DNA of 64,000 nucleotides from Arthrobacter_H rhombi. GTDB taxonomy: Bacteria > Actinomycetota > Actinomycetes > Actinomycetales > Micrococcaceae. The stretch lies in the NCBI RefSeq assembly GCF_039526245.1, contig NZ_BAAAIV010000001.1, positions 130,631-194,630 of the forward strand. Reading direction: 5' to 3'. Made by a program: the position numbers and the translations under genes. The notes beneath the pieces were generated by a model, which had not been told where the DNA came from, searched no databases, and was given only the letters and a program-made list of their open reading frames with translations. Of the stretch, positions 34,865 to 44,425 are shown piece by piece (within the stretch, counting starts at the first letter, position 1; each line of letters starts with the position of its first letter).

Positions 34865-36651
34865 TAGTACTTACGCTCCATCGGCTGGTAACGGGTGAAG
34901 ATCACGGGCTTCGTGTCGAACCGGATCCCGTGGATGCCCTCCATCTCAGCGGATTCGTCCTTGTAGACCATCGAGTGCTTCATGAAGTTCTCGTCGTCGC
35001 GGTCCGGGAAGTCCTCGCGGAAGTGGCCGCCGCGCGATTCGTGGCGGTGCAGGGCGGAGACGGACATGACCTCGGCCAGGTCCAGCAGGAAGCCGAGTTC
35101 AACGGCTTCGAGAAGATCCAGGTTGAAGCGCTTGCCCTTGTCCTGGATGCTGATGTTCTTGTACCGCTCGCGGAAGCCCTTGACGTCGGCCAGGGCCTTC
35201 ATGATGGTCTCCTTGGTGCGGAAGACCTGCATGTTGGCGTCCATCGTGTCCTGGAGTTCCTTGCGGATCGCCGCGATGCGTTCGGTACCGGTACCGGTAC
35301 GCACGATGTCGAGCAGGGCCTCGGTATCGGCGACCGGGTTCTCCGGCAGCTCGACCCAGTCGGCCGTCTTGGAGTACTCGGCGGCTGCAATGCCGGAGCG
35401 CTTGCCGAAGACGTTGATGTCCAGCAGCGAGTTGGTGCCCAGGCGGTTGGAGCCGTGGACGGATACGCAAGCGACCTCGCCGGCGGCGTAGAGGCCCGGG
35501 ATGGTGAACTCGTTGTCCTGGAAGACCTCGCCCTTGATGTTGGTCGGCACGCCGCCCATCACGTAGTGGGCGGTCGGGAAGACCGGCACCGGCTCCGTGT
35601 AGGGCTCGACGCCCAGGTAGGTGCGGGCGAACTCGGTGATGTCCGGGAGCTTCGCATCGATGTGCGCGGGCTCGAGGTGCGTCAGGTCCAGCAGGACGTA
35701 GTCCTTGTTCGGGCCACAACCACGGCCTTCGCGGACCTCGTTGGCCATCGACCGGGCCACGATGTCACGCGGCGCCAAGTCCTTGATGGTCGGGGCGTAG
35801 CGCTCCATGAAGCGTTCGCCCTCCGAGTTGCGCAGGATCGCGCCTTCGCCGCGGGCGGCTTCGGAGAGGAGGATGCCCAGACCGGCGAGGCCGGTCGGGT
35901 GGAACTGGACGAACTCCATGTCCTCCAGCGGGATGCCCTTGCGGAACGCGATGCCCATGCCGTCACCGGTGAGGGTGTGCGCGTTGGAAGTGGTCTTGAA
36001 GACCTTGCCGGCACCGCCGGTGGCCAGGATGACCGACTTCGCCTGGAAGACGTGGATCTCGCCGGTGGCCAGATCGTAGGAGACGACGCCGGCAATGCGC
36101 TTCTGCAGGTAGGTGGTGCCGTCCTCGCGGGTGGCTTCCTCCTCGACGGTCAGCAGGTCCAGCACGTAGTACTCGTTGTAGAACTCGACGTTGTGCTTGA
36201 CGCAGTTCTGGTACAGCGTCTGCAGGATCATGTGGCCGGTGCGGTCCGCGGCGTAGCAGGAGCGGCGCACCGGGGCCTTGCCGTGGTCGCGGGTGTGGCC
36301 GCCGAAGCGGCGCTGGTCGATCTTGCCTTCGGGCGTGCGGTTGAACGGCAGGCCCATCTTCTCCAGGTCGAGGACGGCCTCGATGGCTTCCTTGGCCATG
36401 ACCTCGGCAGCGTCCTGGTCAACGAGGTAGTCGCCGCCCTTGACGGTGTCGAAGGTGTGCCACTCCCAGTTGTCTTCCTCGACGTTGGCCAAGGCGGCGC
36501 ACATGCCGCCCTGGGCGGCGCCCGTGTGGGAACGGGTGGGGTAAAGCTTGGTCAGCACGGCTGTGTGGGCCCGCTGGCCCGACTCGATGGCAGCTCGCAT
36601 GCCTGCGCCACCGGCGCCGACAATGACGACGTCGTACTTATGTACCTGCAT
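34864..36651 (-). CDS. sdhA: Succinate dehydrogenase flavoprotein subunit
   Basis: Oxidises succinate to fumarate and passes electrons to FAD. 595 residues. FAD motif VVIVGAGGAGMRAAIES; the covalent flavin site RSHTGAAQGG with His; catalytic region HPTGLAGLGIL, RGEGAILRN and RLGTNSLLDINVFGKR. The start ATG at 36651 sits 51 nt after sdhD. With its three partners it forms respiratory complex II linked to menaquinone. Confidence 0.97.
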   Translation of the reverse strand: MQVHKYDVVIVGAGGAGMRAAIESGQRAHTAVLTKLYPTRSHTGAAQGGMCAALANVEEDNWEWHTFDTVKGGDYLVDQDAAEVMAKEAIEAVLDLEKMGLPFNRTPEGKIDQRRFGGHTRDHGKAPVRRSCYAADRTGHMILQTLYQNCVKHNVEFYNEYYVLDLLTVEEEATREDGTTYLQKRIAGVVSYDLATGEIHVFQAKSVILATGGAGKVFKTTSNAHTLTGDGMGIAFRKGIPLEDMEFVQFHPTGLAGLGILLSEAARGEGAILRNSEGERFMERYAPTIKDLAPRDIVARSMANEVREGRGCGPNKDYVLLDLTHLEPAHIDAKLPDITEFARTYLGVEPYTEPVPVFPTAHYVMGGVPTNIKGEVFQDNEFTIPGLYAAGEVACVSVHGSNRLGTNSLLDINVFGKRSGIAAAEYSKTADWVELPENPVADTEALLDIVRTGTGTERIAAIRKELQDTMDANMQVFRTKETIMKALADVKGFRERYKNISIQDKGKRFNLDLLEAVELGFLLDLAEVMSVSALHRHESRGGHFREDFPDRDDENFMKHSMVYKDESAEMEGIHGIRFDTKPVIFTRYQPMERKY

Positions 36652-36702
36652 ACCGGATGCTCTCTCTTCTTTGAATCTTGGTTTCGGCGAAGCTTGCCGG
36701 GG

Positions 36703-37152
36703 CTACTGGCACACCGAGAGGGTGGATCCCGGGATGCACGGATCGAACGTGAAGATCACGAGCGTGCCGAGGATGATGATCGCCGTGGAGCAGAACATCA
36801 GGACCAGGGTGAGCCAGAACCGCGGGCGGTCCTTCTCGACGTAGTCGCTGATGATCGTGCGCACGCCGTTGGTTCCGTGCAGCATGGCCAGCCACAGCAT
36901 GGCCAGGTCCCAGAACTGCCAGAGGGGGTTGGCCCACTTGCCGGCGACAAAGCCGAAGTCGATCGCGTGGACGCCTTCGCCGACCATCAGGTTCACGAAA
37001 AGGTGACCGAAGATCAGGATGACCAACAGGACACCGGAGATGCGCATGAAGAGCCATGCCAGCATCTCGAAATTGCCGCCCTTGGACTTGGCGCGGTTGT
37101 ACTTCGGGTCGATACGGCCCGTACGAGGTGCAACGAATTCTGTGGTTGCCAT
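36703..37152 (-). CDS. sdhD: Succinate dehydrogenase hydrophobic membrane anchor subunit
   Basis: 149 residues with three transmembrane helices (about 27-50, 67-90 and 104-130). Conserved block NFEMLAWLFMRISGVLLVILIFGH contains the heme/quinone region, with the phrase MLHGTNGVRTIISDY after it. It starts three bases after the sdhC stop. Confidence 0.93.
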   Translation of the reverse strand: MATTEFVAPRTGRIDPKYNRAKSKGGNFEMLAWLFMRISGVLLVILIFGHLFVNLMVGEGVHAIDFGFVAGKWANPLWQFWDLAMLWLAMLHGTNGVRTIISDYVEKDRPRFWLTLVLMFCSTAIIILGTLVIFTFDPCIPGSTLSVCQ

Positions 37153-37155
37153 GGC

Positions 37156-37536
37156 TTAAAGACCTCCGAAGGCGAGGGAAAGGTGACGGATCGCGAAGCC
37201 GATCATGACCACGGCCCACACGATGAGCACGCCCCAGAGCAGCTGACGCTGGTACTTCGGTCCGGACTTCCAGAAGTCAACGAGGATCAGGCGCAGGCCG
37301 TTGAAGGCGTGGAACATGATCGCAGCGACGAGACCAAGTTCACCCACCGCCATCAGCGGGTTCTTGTACGTGCCGATTACCGCGTCGTAGGCGCCGGGGG
37401 ATACCCGCACCAGGGCCGTATCAAGCACGTGCACCAAAAGAAACAAGAAAATGACGACACCGGTGACCCGATGTCCTACCCAGGACCACATGCCTTCGCG
37501 GCCGCGGTAGAGGGTGCCTGACGATGTCTTCGACAC
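37156..37536 (-). CDS. sdhC: Succinate dehydrogenase cytochrome b556 subunit
   Basis: Membrane heme/quinone subunit, 126 residues, three helices. Family block LYRGREGMWSWVGHRVTGV near the N-terminus and AIMFHAFNGLRLILVDF with the heme-ligand-type His. GTG at 37536 is chosen: GGAGG lies 8 nt upstream. An ATG at 37551 lies just upstream of that GGAGG and would add five residues. First gene of the operon, divergent from manC. Confidence 0.93.
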   Translation of the reverse strand: MSKTSSGTLYRGREGMWSWVGHRVTGVVIFLFLLVHVLDTALVRVSPGAYDAVIGTYKNPLMAVGELGLVAAIMFHAFNGLRLILVDFWKSGPKYQRQLLWGVLIVWAVVMIGFAIRHLSLAFGGL

Positions 37537-37620
37537 TGAATTAACCTCCATGCATCGCAAGGGCGTTCGTGTGGCGTGCACACAAAAGATTGGCGCCGGT
37601 GCGTAAGCGTTCCTAGCCCG

Positions 37621-37626
37621 ATCCTA
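37621..37626 (-). promoter_or_regulatory. Possible -10 box of the sdh operon
   Basis: TAGGAT on the minus strand, about 85 nt before the sdhC start, within the 264-nt divergent region shared with manC. No good -35 is seen. Confidence 0.3.
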
Positions 37627-37788
37627 GACCACAGGTGGGTCTCAGGCTTGTTCTTTACCCTAACCCTGTGGCGAGCCTCACCTCGACCGGACTGACTGGG
37701 CGTAATGCCCGGAATCACGCGGAAAATAGGTGACGTTTCCATGCCGTAAATCGAAGCCCGCATCCCGCGGATCCTGCCATTGATCGCT

Positions 37789-37794
37789 TAGTGT
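37789..37794 (+). promoter_or_regulatory. -10 box of a leaderless transcript (manC)
   Basis: TAGTGT ends six bases before the ATG at 37801. Confidence 0.45.
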
Positions 37795-37800
37795 GTATCC

Positions 37801-38913
37801 ATGAATGCTGACCTCCTGGCCCGTTTCCACGGCGTCATCCCCGCTGGTGGCGTGGGGACACGCTTGTGGCCTCTTTCGCGTGCGGCCGCACCCAAGTTCC
37901 TGCATGATCTCACCGGGTCGGGCACCACGCTGATCCGTGCGACCTATGACCGCCTCGTCGCCTTGGCAGACGACCGCATCATGGTCGTCACCGGGCAGGC
38001 GCACCGTGATGCCGTCCAGGCGCAGCTGCCGGAACTGGAAGAGAAGAACCTGGTCCTGGAATCGGAGCCGAAGGATTCCGGAGCGGCGATCGGGCTCGCC
38101 GCGGCCATCCTGCATCGGCGCAACCCGGAGATCATCATGGGTTCCTTCGCGGCCGACCAGGTCATCGGCCCGGTCGACGTCTTCCAGGAAACGGTGCGTG
38201 AGGCCATCCACACGGCCGCGACCGGCAAGATCGTCACCATCGGCATCAAGCCGGTGTCGCCGTCGACCGCGTTCGGTTACATCCGTGCCGGCCAGGCGCT
38301 GGAGGTCGAGGGCGCGCCCAGTGCGACCTCGGTGCTGGAGTTCGTGGAGAAGCCCGATGAGCAGGTGGCCGAACGCTATGTCGCCAGTGGGGACTACCTC
38401 TGGAATGCCGGGATGTTCGTTGCCCCCGTGGCCCTGATGCTCGAGCACCTCCAGCGCAACGAACCGGAACTGCATGCCGGGTTGATGGAGATCGCCGACG
38501 CGTGGGACACCCCCGAACGCGATGAGGTCAAGAAGCGCGTCTGGCCCACCCTGCCCAAGATCGCCATCGACTATGCGGTGGCCGAGCCGGCCGCAGCGGT
38601 GGGCGACGTGGCCATGATCCCGGGTGACTTCACCTGGGACGACGTCGGTGACTTCGCGGCCATCGGCCGGTTGAACCCGGCCAGTGAGGCCACCAACCTC
38701 ACGGTCCTCGGCGACGGCGCCCGGGTGTACGCCGACCAGGCCTCCGGAGTGGTGGTCTCAGACACCAAGCGGATGATCGCGTTGATCGGCATCGAGAACG
38801 TGGTGGTCGTCGATACCGGTGACGCGCTGCTGGTGACCACCAGCGACCACGCGCAATCGGTGAAGAAGGCGGTGGAGGCACTCAAGGCCTCCGGCGACGT
38901 CGACGTCCTCTGA
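37801..38913 (+). CDS. manC: Mannose-1-phosphate guanylyltransferase
   Basis: Makes GDP-mannose from mannose-1-phosphate and GTP, for mannolipids and surface glycans. 370 residues, so it has only the nucleotidyltransferase part without the isomerase domain found in fused enzymes. Motifs: GVIPAGGVGTRLWPLSR at the N-terminus, PKDSGAAIGLAAA, FVEKPDEQVAERY and GDFTWDDVGDFAAI. The ATG follows a TANNNT box by six bases. It stands alone, divergent from sdh. Confidence 0.93.
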   Translation: MNADLLARFHGVIPAGGVGTRLWPLSRAAAPKFLHDLTGSGTTLIRATYDRLVALADDRIMVVTGQAHRDAVQAQLPELEEKNLVLESEPKDSGAAIGLAAAILHRRNPEIIMGSFAADQVIGPVDVFQETVREAIHTAATGKIVTIGIKPVSPSTAFGYIRAGQALEVEGAPSATSVLEFVEKPDEQVAERYVASGDYLWNAGMFVAPVALMLEHLQRNEPELHAGLMEIADAWDTPERDEVKKRVWPTLPKIAIDYAVAEPAAAVGDVAMIPGDFTWDDVGDFAAIGRLNPASEATNLTVLGDGARVYADQASGVVVSDTKRMIALIGIENVVVVDTGDALLVTTSDHAQSVKKAVEALKASGDVDVL

Positions 38914-38975
38914 CCACTCCCGACCCGGGGTCGAAATCTTGTGTTGCAAAGTCAATCTTTGCCGTGCGTTCGTCG

Positions 38976-38981
38976 TAGGGT
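38976..38981 (+). promoter_or_regulatory. -10 box of a leaderless transcript (amidohydrolase)
   Basis: TAGGGT ends seven bases before the GTG at 38989, which supports that start over the upstream GTG at 38941. Confidence 0.45.
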
Positions 38982-38988
38982 CGTGGAT

Positions 38989-40197
38989 GTGACTTACGAT
39001 TCATCCCCCGAGCAGTCCCATCCCGCCATCGGGCCCTGGGTGGCGCCGCTGCTGCCGCAACTGGTCGAGTTCCGCCGCGATGTCCACGCCAATCCGGAAC
39101 TGTCCTATGAGGAATTCCGGACCACCGAGCGGATCACCGAGACCCTGCAGGCCGCGGGTCTGGCGCCGCAGCGTCTCGAGGGCACCGGACTGTTCGTCGA
39201 CATTGGCGAGGGCGACATCGCCCTCGGGCTGCGGGCCGACATCGACGCCCTGCCCATCCTCGAGGAGACCGGGCTGCCCTACGCCTCCACACGCAACGGC
39301 GTCTGCCACGCCTGCGGCCATGACATCCACGCCACCGTGATGCTCGGCGTGGCCCTGACGCTGGGGCGTTTGCACGACGCCGGGAAGCTGGCTGGCAAGG
39401 TCCGCGTCATCTTCCAGCCGGCCGAGGAGACGATGCCCGGCGGGGCCCTGGCGATCATCGAGCAGGGCGTCCTGGACGGCGTGCCACGCATCCTGGCCCT
39501 GCACTGCGAGCCGCGCGTCGACGCCGGGATGATCGGCACCCGCATTGGCGCCATCACCAGCGCCAGCGACACCATCAAGATCGAACTCACCGGCCGTGGC
39601 GGGCACACCTCCCGGCCGCACCTGACCGAGGACCTGGTCTTCGCCTTGGCCGAGATCGCCGTGAACGTCCCGGCAGTGCTCAACCGCAGGATCGACGTGC
39701 GTAGCGCCGTGTCGGTGGTCTGGGGCCAGATCCACGCCGGTTCCGCCCCCAACGCCATTCCGGCCGCCGGCTACATGGCCGGGACCATGCGCTGCCTCGA
39801 CGGCGATGCCTGGGAATCCGCGGGAACCCTGCTCGACGAGGTCGTGCGCCAGGTGGCCGTGCCCTACGGCGTGGAAGTGAAGCTCGAACACACCCGGGGC
39901 GTGCCCCCGGTCGTGAACGCCGAGGCGGAAACCGACCTGATTGAACGCGCGGCGCGCGCCGAGATCGGATCGACCTCCATCGTGCTGACTCCCCAGTCCA
40001 TGGGCGGCGAGGACTTCGCCTGGATGACGCACAAGATCCCCGGAGCCATGCTGCGCCTGGGCACCAGGACTCCCGGCGGGGAAACCTACGACCTGCACCG
40101 GGGCGATTACATCCCCGACGAAAAGGCCATCGAGACCGGAATCCGGGTGATGGCCGCCGCCGCCTTGCGCGCCGTGGGGAATGGACGAGACGCCTGA
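38989..40197 (+). CDS. M20D family amidohydrolase
   Basis: Zinc-dependent hydrolase of N-acyl amino acids (hippurate or IAA-amino-acid hydrolase group), 402 residues. Metal and catalytic motifs: GLRADIDALPI, CHACGHDIHATVMLG, FQPAEETMPGGA, LHCEPRVD and GGEDFAWM; the lid domain carries GRGGHTSRPHLTEDL. Substrate unknown; the enzyme is probably cytosolic because no signal is seen. GTG at 38989 fits the family N-terminus and the adjacent -10 box. Confidence 0.9.
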   Translation: MTYDSSPEQSHPAIGPWVAPLLPQLVEFRRDVHANPELSYEEFRTTERITETLQAAGLAPQRLEGTGLFVDIGEGDIALGLRADIDALPILEETGLPYASTRNGVCHACGHDIHATVMLGVALTLGRLHDAGKLAGKVRVIFQPAEETMPGGALAIIEQGVLDGVPRILALHCEPRVDAGMIGTRIGAITSASDTIKIELTGRGGHTSRPHLTEDLVFALAEIAVNVPAVLNRRIDVRSAVSVVWGQIHAGSAPNAIPAAGYMAGTMRCLDGDAWESAGTLLDEVVRQVAVPYGVEVKLEHTRGVPPVVNAEAETDLIERAARAEIGSTSIVLTPQSMGGEDFAWMTHKIPGAMLRLGTRTPGGETYDLHRGDYIPDEKAIETGIRVMAAAALRAVGNGRDA

Positions 40198-40223
40198 TTT
40201 GCCTACCTGTTGGTAACAAATAG

Positions 40224-40238
40224 TCAACAATATTGACC
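40224..40238. promoter_or_regulatory. Palindrome upstream of the nucleoside-uptake genes
   Basis: GTCAA-CAATA-TTGAC, 5-bp arms, 166 nt before the lipoprotein start in a locally AT-rich stretch. It could be an operator for a nucleoside-responsive repressor. A TATTCT at 40285-40290 is a possible -10. Both are weak calls. Confidence 0.25.
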
Positions 40239-40403
40239 TGTAAACCCGAGGTGGTGGCTCGGCGGCCCCGGAGGCCGCTACTGTATTCTCCGTCACGTCT
40301 TCCTGCCTTGGGATGACGGACGCGGTTGGCTCCCTCTCGTGGCAGATGCATCGCACGAACTCCGAGGGACGAACCCGAAGCATCACTCGTCACTGGAGGA
40401 ATC

Positions 40404-41480
40404 TTGAAGAAGTCACCGCGCACCCTGAAGCGCTCCACCGGGCAGCTCGCTGCCGTCCTCGGCGTTTCCGCCCTTGTCCTGACCGCCTGCGGAGCTGCTC
40501 CCGAGGCTGGCTCATCCGAGTCCGGTGCGGCCAAGGTCGATTACACCGCCTGCATGGTTTCCGATGAAGGCGGCTTCGATGACCGCTCCTTCAACCAGGC
40601 CTCGCACGAGGGCCTGCTCAAGGCCGGCAAGGACCTCGGCGTGACCACCAAGGATGCCGAATCCAACTCCGGAACCGACATGAAGCCAAACATCGAGTCC
40701 ATGGTTTCCGCCGGCTGCAACCAGGTCGTCACCGCAGGGTTCAACATCGGCGACGCAACGATGGAAGCCGCCAAGAAGTACCCCGACACTGATTTCACCA
40801 TCGTCGACTTCGGCTACGACAAGCTCCCGAAGAACCTGCGGACGCTGAACTACAACACCGCCGAAGCCGCCTTCCTCGCCGGGTACTCGGCCGCCGCCTA
40901 CTCGAAGTCCGGAAAGGTCGGCACCTTTGGTGGTGCCGAGATCCCGACCGTCACCGTCTTCATGGAGGGCTTCACCAACGGCGTGAAGTACTTCAACGAG
41001 AAGAAGAGCAAGGACGTCAAGGTCGTCGGGTGGGGCAGCTCGAAGTCGTTCGTGGGTGACTTCACGAACTCGGGCAAGGCCCGCCAGATTTCCGACAACA
41101 TGCTGGCCGACGGCGTGGACGTCATCATGCCGGTAGCCGGTCCGCTGGGGCAGGCCGCTGTCGATGCGGTCAACGAGACCTCGACCAAGGACGACGCCGT
41201 GGTGTGGGTTGATACCGATGGGTACGACTACGCCAACAATGGCAAGGACGCCGTGCTGACCTCCGTGATGAAGGAGATGGGCAAGACCGTGGAGGAGTCC
41301 ATCAAGATGGGCGTCGACGGAAAGTTCGCTTCCGAAGCCTACGTCGGCACCCTGGAAAACGGCGGCGTGTCGATGGCACCGTTCCACAACTTCAAGGACA
41401 AGGTTCCTTCTGATCTCCAGGGCGAGATCGACCAGCTCAAGCAGGAAATCATCGACGGCAAGGTCAAGGCGACCTCGTAG
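40404..41480 (+). CDS. BMP-family ABC transporter substrate-binding lipoprotein (nucleoside type)
   Basis: Receptor for nucleosides in the Bmp/PnrA family, 358 residues. A lipoprotein signal ends in LVLTAC; the domain shows SDEGGFDDRSFNQASHEGL, the purine-pocket-like Asp/Phe pairs, AFLAGYSAAAYSKSGKVGTFGG and VWVDTDGYDY. It starts with TTG at 40404, with GGAGGA three bases upstream. The linked cdd, deoA and add genes point to nucleosides as ligands. A 47-base assembly gap follows, so the distance to the ATPase gene is not certain. Confidence 0.93.
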   Translation: MKKSPRTLKRSTGQLAAVLGVSALVLTACGAAPEAGSSESGAAKVDYTACMVSDEGGFDDRSFNQASHEGLLKAGKDLGVTTKDAESNSGTDMKPNIESMVSAGCNQVVTAGFNIGDATMEAAKKYPDTDFTIVDFGYDKLPKNLRTLNYNTAEAAFLAGYSAAAYSKSGKVGTFGGAEIPTVTVFMEGFTNGVKYFNEKKSKDVKVVGWGSSKSFVGDFTNSGKARQISDNMLADGVDVIMPVAGPLGQAAVDAVNETSTKDDAVVWVDTDGYDYANNGKDAVLTSVMKEMGKTVEESIKMGVDGKFASEAYVGTLENGGVSMAPFHNFKDKVPSDLQGEIDQLKQEIIDGKVKATS

Positions 41481-41493
41481 TCCCTGCGTTTCC

Positions 41494-41540
41494 NNNNNNN
41501 NNNNNNNNNNNNNNNNNNNNNNNNNNNNNNNNNNNNNNNN
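41494..41540. other. Assembly gap (47 N)
   Basis: A run of N between the lipoprotein and ATPase genes. True length and content are unknown; a hairpin or repeat that hinders assembly is possible. Confidence 0.99.
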
Positions 41541-41597
41541 TGGTGACATGATGGGCAAGAAGCCGGAAGACACCCCATATCCAGGGCGGAATGACGC

Positions 41598-43178
41598 ATG
41601 AAATTGGAATTGCAAGGGATCACCAAGGCCTTCGGTGGCTTCGTGGCCAACGACAGCATCGACCTCGTGGTGGAGCCCGGGCAGGTGCATTGCCTGCTCG
41701 GCGAAAACGGGGCCGGCAAGTCCACCTTGATGAACGTCCTGTTTGGCCTCTATGAGCCCACTGCCGGGAAGATCCTGGTCGATGGCAAGCCCGTGAGATT
41801 CAAGGGTCCAGGTGACGCCATGGCTGCCGGCATCGGCATGGTTCACCAGCACTTCATGCTCGTCCCGGTCTTCACCGTCGCGGAAAACGTTGCCCTCGGC
41901 GATGAGTCGACGAAGGCCGCGGGGATCCTCGATCTGGAAACCACCCGCAGGGCGATCCGGGACATTTCCGACCGCTACGGGTTCGACGTGGACCCTGATG
42001 CGCTCGTCGAAGACCTGCCGGTAGGCGTGCAGCAGCGCGTGGAAATCATCAAGGCACTCGTGCGCAAGGCCGACCTGCTGATCCTGGATGAGCCGACCGC
42101 CGTGCTGACCCCGCAGGAAACCGATGAACTCATCGACATCATCGGTCAGCTCAAGGCCAACGGGACCTCCATCATCTTCATTTCCCACAAGCTGCGGGAG
42201 GTCAAGGCAGTCTCCGACAAGATCACCGTCATCCGTCGAGGCAAAGTGGTCGGCACCGCTGACCCCACGGCAGGAGTGATGGAGCTGGCGTCCCTGATGG
42301 TGGGCCGTGCCGTCGACCTGAGCCTGGGACGGAAGCACTCGGACGGCAGCCACACCGCCTTGAGCATCCGGGATCTCAGCGTTCCCGCAGAAAACGGCGT
42401 GCTGGCGCTGAACCGTGTGAGCTTTGACGTGCGCGGTGGCGAGATCCTTGCCGTGGCGGGTGTCCAGGGTAATGGCCAGACCGAGCTGGTCGAGGCCATC
42501 ATGGGGCTACACCCGGACGCCACCGGGAGTATCCGCCTCGGTACGGAGGAACTGCTCGGTTTGCCGGTGAAGGACATCATCAACTCGGGAGTCGGTTTCG
42601 TCCCCGAAGACCGCAGCACCGACGGCCTCATCAGTCAGTTTTCCATTGCCGACAACCTCGTCTTGAACCGCTATGACCGGGCGCCCATTGCCTCCGGGCT
42701 GGCGCTCAAGCCTGCGGCCATCGCAGAAAACGCGGTGCAAAAGGTCAAGGAGTACGACATCCGCGCCCAGTCGGCGCAAGATGCTGCGTCCACCCTCTCC
42801 GGAGGTAACCAGCAAAAGGTGGTGCTGGCGCGGGAGCTCTCCCGGGACTTGCAATTGTTCATCGCCTCGCAGCCGACGCGCGGTGTTGACGTCGGCTCCA
42901 TCGAATTCCTGCACCGGAGGATCCTTGCAGAACGGGACAAGGACATACCGGTGGTCATTGTCTCGACGGAACTCGACGAGGTCATGGAACTGGGTGATCG
43001 CATTGCAGTGCTCTTCCACGGCCGGCTCATGGGAATCGTCCCCGGCAACACCAGCCGCGACGTCCTGGGGCTGATGATGGCCGGGGAAAGCGCCGAGGAG
43101 GCCATGGCGAACGCCGCATCTTCGCCAGATATGAAAACCACGGATGACGGACAGATTCTGCCGGGAGGCAAGGTATGA
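41598..43178 (+). CDS. Nucleoside ABC transporter ATPase (duplicated)
   Basis: 526 residues with two ABC domains. Domain 1: GENGAGKST, LPVGVQQRVEIIKAL (a signature lacking the usual LSGG), LLILDEPTAVL. Domain 2: GVQGNGQTELVE instead of a normal Walker A, signature LSGGNQQKVVLAREL, and Walker B ending ASQPTRGVD, where SQ replaces the usual DE. Such asymmetry is typical of the BMP-linked nucleoside importers (YufO/NupA type). It overlaps the first permease by 4 nt (ATGA). Confidence 0.93.
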   Translation: MKLELQGITKAFGGFVANDSIDLVVEPGQVHCLLGENGAGKSTLMNVLFGLYEPTAGKILVDGKPVRFKGPGDAMAAGIGMVHQHFMLVPVFTVAENVALGDESTKAAGILDLETTRRAIRDISDRYGFDVDPDALVEDLPVGVQQRVEIIKALVRKADLLILDEPTAVLTPQETDELIDIIGQLKANGTSIIFISHKLREVKAVSDKITVIRRGKVVGTADPTAGVMELASLMVGRAVDLSLGRKHSDGSHTALSIRDLSVPAENGVLALNRVSFDVRGGEILAVAGVQGNGQTELVEAIMGLHPDATGSIRLGTEELLGLPVKDIINSGVGFVPEDRSTDGLISQFSIADNLVLNRYDRAPIASGLALKPAAIAENAVQKVKEYDIRAQSAQDAASTLSGGNQQKVVLARELSRDLQLFIASQPTRGVDVGSIEFLHRRILAERDKDIPVVIVSTELDEVMELGDRIAVLFHGRLMGIVPGNTSRDVLGLMMAGESAEEAMANAASSPDMKTTDDGQILPGGKV

Positions 43179-44425
43179 GCAAGGAACCATCGGGTGGAAA
43201 GCCCTCACTGCTTCAACGCATGAGGCAATCCAACGCCGTCGTCTCCTTCCTCGCGGTGGTCTTGTCACTGGTGGTGGGCGGCGTCCTGATCGCCGTGACC
43301 GATGAGGAAACCGGTGCCGCAGCCGGATACTTCTTCAGCCGGCCTGGAGACATGCTGGCCGCCGCATGGAACGCCGCTGGGGGCGCCTATGCCGCGATGT
43401 TCCGCGGTGCCATCTTCAACTACCAGGCCACCGGGTTCGGCGAGATGTTCCGCCCCCTGACGGAAACCTTCACCATGGCTGCTCCGTTGATCACCGCCTC
43501 GTTGGGCGTGGCCCTGGCCTTCCGTGCCGGACTGTTCAACATCGGCGCGCAGGGTCAGATCATCATCGGTGCCGGGCTGGCTGCCTACGTCGGCTTCGCC
43601 TGGGACCTGCCCTGGCCGCTGCATATCCTCCTGGTCGTCCTGGCCTCCATGATCGGCGGGGCCTTCTGGGGCGGCCTGGTGGGTTGGATCAAGGCCAAAA
43701 CCGGAGCCCATGAGGTCATCCTGACGATCATGCTCAACTATGTGGCCGTATACCTGCTGGCCTACATCCTCTCCACGCCGCTGATGCAGCGGCCCGGCTC
43801 CAGCAACCCGGTCAGCCCGATCGTGCACGACTCGGCGAAGTTCCCGCTGATTTTCGGATCCGACTACCGGGTCCACCTCGGATTCCTGATCGGGATCCTG
43901 GCTACCTGGGGCGTCTGGTGGCTGCTCGAACGCTCCACCATTGGCTTCGAGTTGAAGGCCGTGGGCGCCAACCCCGCAGCCGCCCGGACTGCGGGCATCA
44001 ACACCACTCGCGCCACGGTGATCGCCATGGTCGCCGCCGGCGCCCTGGCCGGACTTGCCGGAGCCTCGCAGGTCAACGGCACCGAATACTTCGTCACGAA
44101 TGGGATTGCCGCAAGCATCGGATTTGACGCCATCACCGTGGCCTTGCTGGGCCGGTCCAACCCGCTCGGCGTCTTCGGCGCAGCCCTGTTGTTCGGGGCC
44201 TTCCGCGCCGGCGGCGTCGCCATGCAGTCCCAGACCGGAACGCCGATCGACATCGTCCTCGTCGTCCAGTCGCTCATCGTCCTGTTCATCGCCGCACCGC
44301 CGCTCGTGCGGACGGTCTTCGGTCTCAACGCCCGGCGCAAGCGGACCGAGGCGGCAGTTGAGAACCCCCCAACACCCGAGAACCAGCCGCCGAGCAGTTC
44401 ACTGACAGCCGGGAGCTCCCTGTGA
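43175..44425 (+). CDS. Nucleoside ABC transporter permease 1
   Basis: 416 residues, polytopic, of the BPD_transp_2 family (YufP type). Motifs include ALAFRAGLFNIGAQGQIIIGA, the central KAKTGAHEVILTIMLNYVA and GINTTRATVIAMVAAGALAGL (read in shorter runs). ATG at 43175 overlaps the ATPase stop. The C-terminal tail is Pro/Ser-rich. It pairs with permease 2. Confidence 0.92.
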   Translation: MSKEPSGGKPSLLQRMRQSNAVVSFLAVVLSLVVGGVLIAVTDEETGAAAGYFFSRPGDMLAAAWNAAGGAYAAMFRGAIFNYQATGFGEMFRPLTETFTMAAPLITASLGVALAFRAGLFNIGAQGQIIIGAGLAAYVGFAWDLPWPLHILLVVLASMIGGAFWGGLVGWIKAKTGAHEVILTIMLNYVAVYLLAYILSTPLMQRPGSSNPVSPIVHDSAKFPLIFGSDYRVHLGFLIGILATWGVWWLLERSTIGFELKAVGANPAAARTAGINTTRATVIAMVAAGALAGLAGASQVNGTEYFVTNGIAASIGFDAITVALLGRSNPLGVFGAALLFGAFRAGGVAMQSQTGTPIDIVLVVQSLIVLFIAAPPLVRTVFGLNARRKRTEAAVENPPTPENQPPSSSLTAGSSL

